A DNA stretch of 64,000 bases from Burkholderiales bacterium (lineage in GTDB: Bacteria > Pseudomonadota > Gammaproteobacteria > Burkholderiales > Burkholderiaceae_B): assembly GCA_021299735.1 (NCBI GenBank), contig JAJTEM010000001.1, positions 124,001-188,000 on the forward strand, written 5' to 3'. The notes beneath the pieces were generated by a model, which saw nothing but the letters and a program-made list of their open reading frames with translations, did no database searches and was not told the DNA's origin. Shown here piece by piece: positions 60,512 through 64,000 of the stretch. How positions within the stretch are numbered: position 1 is the stretch's first letter; each line of letters opens with the position of its first letter. A program made the position numbers and the translations under genes.

Positions 60512-62710
60512 TTACTGCAGCAGTGCAAGGCTTTGGTTGGCCAGGCGAATGCGAAGTGCCAGTTCGCGGGCCAGGTTGTTTTGCAGAATGTGGCTTAATT
60601 CGGGCTGGTGTGCCAGTAATTGATCAAATTGCGGGGTGGGTAGAAAAAGCAGGGTGCATGCAGAGTCGGCGCGCACGGTGGCCGAACGTGCCTTGCGGTC
60701 AATCAGTGCCATTTCACCCACCATGCTGCCGGGGCAAAAGCGCATTAGCCTTTCGTTGCTGTGGCCTGTGTGGTGCCATGCACTTAGCTGCCCTTGCAGC
60801 AGCACATACAAACCGCAAGGCTCGGCACCTTCACTGAACAGGGCCTGGCCCGCGGCCAGGGGTATGGTTTGCCAGTGTGAGCAAAAGGCTTGTGTTTGTG
60901 CAGGGCTCATGTGGTCGCACAGGTGGCTGTTTTTCAGGGCATCTTCGGCGCTGTGGGTTTTGTTTTCAAGTGCAGCCTGGCCTAATAATCTGTTTTCAAT
61001 GTGCCAGAAGGCGTCGTCAATGTGGCCTTGTGTGGCAATGCTCAATCTGGCGAGGCAGCTGCGCAATAATGGTTCACCGCCTATGCCCTGTTCAAGTGCG
61101 GGTATTACTGCCACAGCGTGAATCAAGGGCAGGTTTTGTTTTAGAAGCCGTTCAAGGCAGTTGCAGGCGGTGTCGTCAATGTAGCGCAGGTGTGTGAAAT
61201 CAAACACAGCTGATTGCATGTTTGCCAGTTCATCTTGCAGGCGAATGGCAATTGCCGGCGCGTTGCCAAAAAACAGGGTGCCTTCAAATCGCACCCAGGC
61301 CAATTGTTCAAAGGCGGCATCCAGTTGCTGGCGGTGGGCGCGTGGGCGCATGCTGCGAGAGCGTGCTGCGGGCTTGAATTCAATGCTTCTCAAGCCGCTG
61401 CCGGATTGTTGTTGAAGAAAATAAGCCGCCACAAACAGCACGCCAACCAAGGTGCCTATCAGCAAATTGCTAATACCGGTAACAAACACCATGCTGAGCA
61501 CCACCCACACTGTGAAGCGTTCTGTGGGTGCCATTTGACGGCGTGCACCGGGTGATATGAAACGCTTAAGCAGGCCAAGGGTGCTGCCTTGAATCAGAAA
61601 CAGGGAGCTGACTGCAACTGCAGTGGCAAGAATGTGCAGGGGTAGTTGCGCAAGAATTGGCAGAGTGAGCAACAAAAGAAGGCCCAGCAAACCCACGTAC
61701 CAAGCTTCACTTTGCCGGGTTTTAGCGCCTACGCCCAGCCCGGCATTGCTTCTGGAAAAGTAGTTGGAGCTGGGCAACGCCAAGGCCAGGCCGCACAGTA
61801 CGTTGGCCAGTGCCAGTGTGTTCAATTCCCTGCGGGTGTTGTGGCGGGTGCCCAGTGTTTGGTCTACTTGCAATAGCGATTGCATGCTTTCAAGCACAAC
61901 AAGCAAAGCCAGGACTGCCGCACCCACCAGCACCTGAAGCAGCAATCCCGGTGTGTTTAACAACAACCCAAATATTTGCTGCATGCTGTTTACAACGCTG
62001 TGTGCTGGTTCGGTTTGCAGGGTTTGCAACAGTGGGTGGCTGGGCATGGTGCCCACAGTTTGTACAGGCAGTGCACCGGGCCATGCCCACAGCAGCAAAG
62101 TGTGCAGGGCAAAGCCACACGCCAGCCCGTAAACCAGCCCCAAGGGATTGGGGCGTATTGCGCGGAAGTACAGCAGCACAACAACAGTGACTGCCGACAC
62201 ACCGAGCGCTACGGTTGAAAACAGGGCGGGGGAATTGGTAGCTTGCAGGGCGGTGGTGTACACCGCAAAACCCACCATGGCGGGCAGTAACTTGTAAGCG
62301 GAAAACAGGCCCAGTGTGGTGTTCATGCCGATTAGCACGGGTGCAGGAAGAAACTGCATTAGTTTGCCCACACCCTGTTGTTGGGCAAGGCCAATCAACA
62401 GGCCTGCCAGGGCAATTTCAAGCGCCAGCAACAACACAATTTCAGTGTGGTTGCTGGTAATTTGCAGAAACCCCAACAGCGAGCCGGCAACAATTAGCGC
62501 GGTTGAAGAGCGTGGCCCACCGAACTGAACTGGTGCCTTACCGAGCATGGCGCCGAGCAAGCCGCCCAGCACCGCACTGGCCAAGCCTGCATAAATGCCA
62601 TAGGCCAAACCTGCCTGCCCCAGCGGGGCGAAGGCCAACATGCCATACACAATTGCTTGAGCGTAACCACCGAATGCGACCAGTGCGCCCGCTTTGAATT
62701 CGGTGTTCAA
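60512..62710 (-). CDS. SulP anion transporter fused to STAS and cyclic-nucleotide-binding domains
   Basis: A 732-residue membrane protein. The first ~430 residues form the SulP/SLC26 transport core (YAQAIVYGMLAFAPLGQAGL; SSNYFSRSNAGLGVGAKTRQ). A STAS domain follows (about 465-560, FEGTLFFGNAPAIA; VFDFTHLRYIDDTACNCLER), then a C-terminal cNMP-binding fold (about 600-725, GLYVLLQGQLSAWHHTGHSN and GSMVGEMALIDRKARSATVR). Cyclic nucleotide could gate anion uptake. TTG 62710 has a poor ribosome binding site; other starts are possible. Confidence 0.88.
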   Translation of the reverse strand: MNTEFKAGALVAFGGYAQAIVYGMLAFAPLGQAGLAYGIYAGLASAVLGGLLGAMLGKAPVQFGGPRSSTALIVAGSLLGFLQITSNHTEIVLLLALEIALAGLLIGLAQQQGVGKLMQFLPAPVLIGMNTTLGLFSAYKLLPAMVGFAVYTTALQATNSPALFSTVALGVSAVTVVVLLYFRAIRPNPLGLVYGLACGFALHTLLLWAWPGALPVQTVGTMPSHPLLQTLQTEPAHSVVNSMQQIFGLLLNTPGLLLQVLVGAAVLALLVVLESMQSLLQVDQTLGTRHNTRRELNTLALANVLCGLALALPSSNYFSRSNAGLGVGAKTRQSEAWYVGLLGLLLLLTLPILAQLPLHILATAVAVSSLFLIQGSTLGLLKRFISPGARRQMAPTERFTVWVVLSMVFVTGISNLLIGTLVGVLFVAAYFLQQQSGSGLRSIEFKPAARSRSMRPRAHRQQLDAAFEQLAWVRFEGTLFFGNAPAIAIRLQDELANMQSAVFDFTHLRYIDDTACNCLERLLKQNLPLIHAVAVIPALEQGIGGEPLLRSCLARLSIATQGHIDDAFWHIENRLLGQAALENKTHSAEDALKNSHLCDHMSPAQTQAFCSHWQTIPLAAGQALFSEGAEPCGLYVLLQGQLSAWHHTGHSNERLMRFCPGSMVGEMALIDRKARSATVRADSACTLLFLPTPQFDQLLAHQPELSHILQNNLARELALRIRLANQSLALLQ

Positions 62711-62763
62711 GGAAGAATTCGCGCAGCCGAAGTTGAATTAAAACCAAGTCTACGCGAATTGGA

Positions 62764-64000
62764 TTATTTCGAGGTGGGCATTACAAATTCTGCACCTTTC
62801 TCAATGCTGTCTGGCCAGCGTTGCATGATTGATTTCTGGCGGGTGTAAAAGCGAACACCTTCCTCGCCGTAGGCGTGCATGTCGCCAAACAGGCTTGCCT
62901 TCCAACCACCAAAACCATGCCAGGCCATGGGCACTGGAATGGGCACATTAATTCCCACCATGCCCACCTGCACCTGGCGGCCGAACTCGCGGGCCACGTT
63001 GCCATCGCGCGTGTAGCAACTTACACCGTTGCCGTATTGGTGGCTGTTGATTAAATTCAGCCCTTCTGCAAAGTTGGCCACGCGTACGCAACTTAAAACC
63101 GGGCCGAAAATTTCTTCCAGGTAAATGCGCATGTTGGGCTTCACATGGTCGAACAATGTGCCGCCTGTATAAAAGCCGTTTTCGAAACCGGCTGGTTTTT
63201 TGCCGCGACCGTCTACAACCAATGTTGCGCCCTCATCCACACCAATTTGCACGTAGTCTTCAATGCGTTGCAGTGCTTCGGCTGTGACGATGGGTCCCAT
63301 TTCAGCGGATAGATCCATGCCGTCGGTTACTTTCAGTGTTTGCAGGCGGGCGGCCAGTTTGGGAATTAATTTGTCGCCCACATCGCCCACCAGCACCGCC
63401 ACTGAAATGGCCATGCAACGTTCACCGGCGCTGCCATAGGCGGCACCGATAAGGGCATCGGTTACCTGGTCCAGATCAGCATCAGGCATAACCAGCAGGT
63501 GGTTTTTTGCGCCGCCCAAGGCTTGCACGCGCTTGCCATTGCGTGCGCCGGTTTCGTAAATGAATTTGGCAATTGGGGTGGAGCCCACAAAGCTGAGGGC
63601 CGCAATATCAGGGTGGTTAAGCAGGGTTTCTACGGCCAGCTTGTCCCCGTGCACCACGTTGAATACGCCATCGGGCAGGCCTGCCTCTTTCAGCAGCCTG
63701 GCCATGAAGTTGCCCGCGCTGGGGTCGCGTTCGCTGGGCTTCAATACAAAGGTGTTGCCGCAGGCAATTGCGACGGGGAACATCCAGCACGGCACCATGC
63801 AGGGAAAGTTGAAGGGGGTAATGCCTGCTACCACGCCCACGGGTTGGCGCAGCGTCCAGTTGTCAATGTTGGTTGAAACCTGTTCGGTGTAATCGCCTTT
63901 CAGCAACTGAGGAATGCCACAGGCGAATTCAATGATGTCGATGCCCCGGCTGACTTCGCCTTGCGCATCGGTGAATACCTTGCCGTGCTCGGCGGTGATG
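62764..64000 (-). CDS. mmsA: CoA-acylating methylmalonate-semialdehyde dehydrogenase (5' partial)
   Basis: Reading on the minus strand the frame is open to the window edge, so the N-terminus is missing; about 411 residues are visible. The motifs are those of the CoA-dependent MmsA branch of aldehyde dehydrogenases: [40 protein letters not shown], the catalytic Cys in [14 protein letters not shown], and [13 protein letters not shown]. It converts methylmalonate or malonate semialdehyde with CoA and NAD+ to propionyl-CoA or acetyl-CoA in valine, inositol or beta-alanine breakdown. Downstream SulP is 53 bases away on the same strand. Confidence 0.93.
   Translation of the reverse strand, partial: ITAEHGKVFTDAQGEVSRGIDIIEFACGIPQLLKGDYTEQVSTNIDNWTLRQPVGVVAGITPFNFPCMVPCWMFPVAIACGNTFVLKPSERDPSAGNFMARLLKEAGLPDGVFNVVHGDKLAVETLLNHPDIAALSFVGSTPIAKFIYETGARNGKRVQALGGAKNHLLVMPDADLDQVTDALIGAAYGSAGERCMAISVAVLVGDVGDKLIPKLAARLQTLKVTDGMDLSAEMGPIVTAEALQRIEDYVQIGVDEGATLVVDGRGKKPAGFENGFYTGGTLFDHVKPNMRIYLEEIFGPVLSCVRVANFAEGLNLINSHQYGNGVSCYTRDGNVAREFGRQVQVGMVGINVPIPVPMAWHGFGGWKASLFGDMHAYGEEGVRFYTRQKSIMQRWPDSIEKGAEFVMPTSK

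Overview
The window looks like the replication-origin region of a betaproteobacterium of the order Burkholderiales. The gene order rpmH-rnpA-yidD-yidC-mnmE next to dnaA-dnaN-gyrB, then mnmG-rsmG-parA-parB-atpIBEFHAGDC, is the conserved oriC neighbourhood of Gram-negative bacteria. An FdsA-type formate dehydrogenase, GTP-dependent PEP carboxykinase, a cytochrome c5-type protein and moderate GC content fit a free-living, respiratory, aquatic Burkholderiales. A Limnobacter-like organism is my best guess, but I inferred this from protein style and could not check it. I saw no tRNA or rRNA genes, CRISPR arrays, integrases or transposases.

Layout. 1-5.3 kb: the end of a formate dehydrogenase alpha subunit, an orphan 624-residue membrane-associated protein, and a small marR operon with two hotdog-fold proteins and two strong palindromic operators. 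5.4-10.8 kb (minus strand): dnaA, dnaN and gyrB, with four DnaA boxes between dnaA and dnaN (candidate oriC). 11-14.8 kb (plus strand): rpmH, rnpA, a nested yidD, yidC and mnmE. 14.8-24.1 kb: a sensory island with two paralogous NarL/LuxR-type response regulators, two exported sensor-like proteins, a 993-residue hybrid histidine kinase, a stand-alone receiver protein and a GAF/PAS protein with no recognisable output domain. 24.2-29.7 kb: small conserved proteins, a MOSC protein, pckG and a TauE/SafE permease. 29.7-30.5 kb: an unusual intergenic region holding two parS sites in opposite orientation and a large, nearly palindromic hairpin. 30.5-34.9 kb: mnmG, rsmG, parA and parB. 35-42.1 kb: the complete F1Fo ATP synthase operon behind a near-consensus promoter, closed by a strong terminator. 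42.2-50.3 kb: a small orphan protein, a phosphoesterase, a hydroxypyruvate isomerase-like protein, a CoA-binding protein, hemE, priA and rep. 50.3-64 kb: accessory metabolism and regulation, namely an SDR/TetR divergent pair, cytochrome c, cytochrome b561 with two YceI proteins, an orphan 429-residue protein, a TerC/NhaR-like divergent pair, a CBS protein, a hydrolase, a SulP-STAS-cNMP fusion and a 5'-truncated mmsA.

How it fits together. The core is the initiation and segregation machinery: DnaA, its boxes, the clamp, gyrase, ParA/ParB and parS. It lies beside tRNA-modification, membrane-insertion and ATP-synthase genes. About 15.7 kb of sensory and metabolic genes separates mnmE from mnmG, so the ancestral block has been opened. 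The most unusual features are the parS-flanked hairpin region, the nested rnpA/yidD arrangement and the sensory island, whose ligand and targets cannot be read from sequence.
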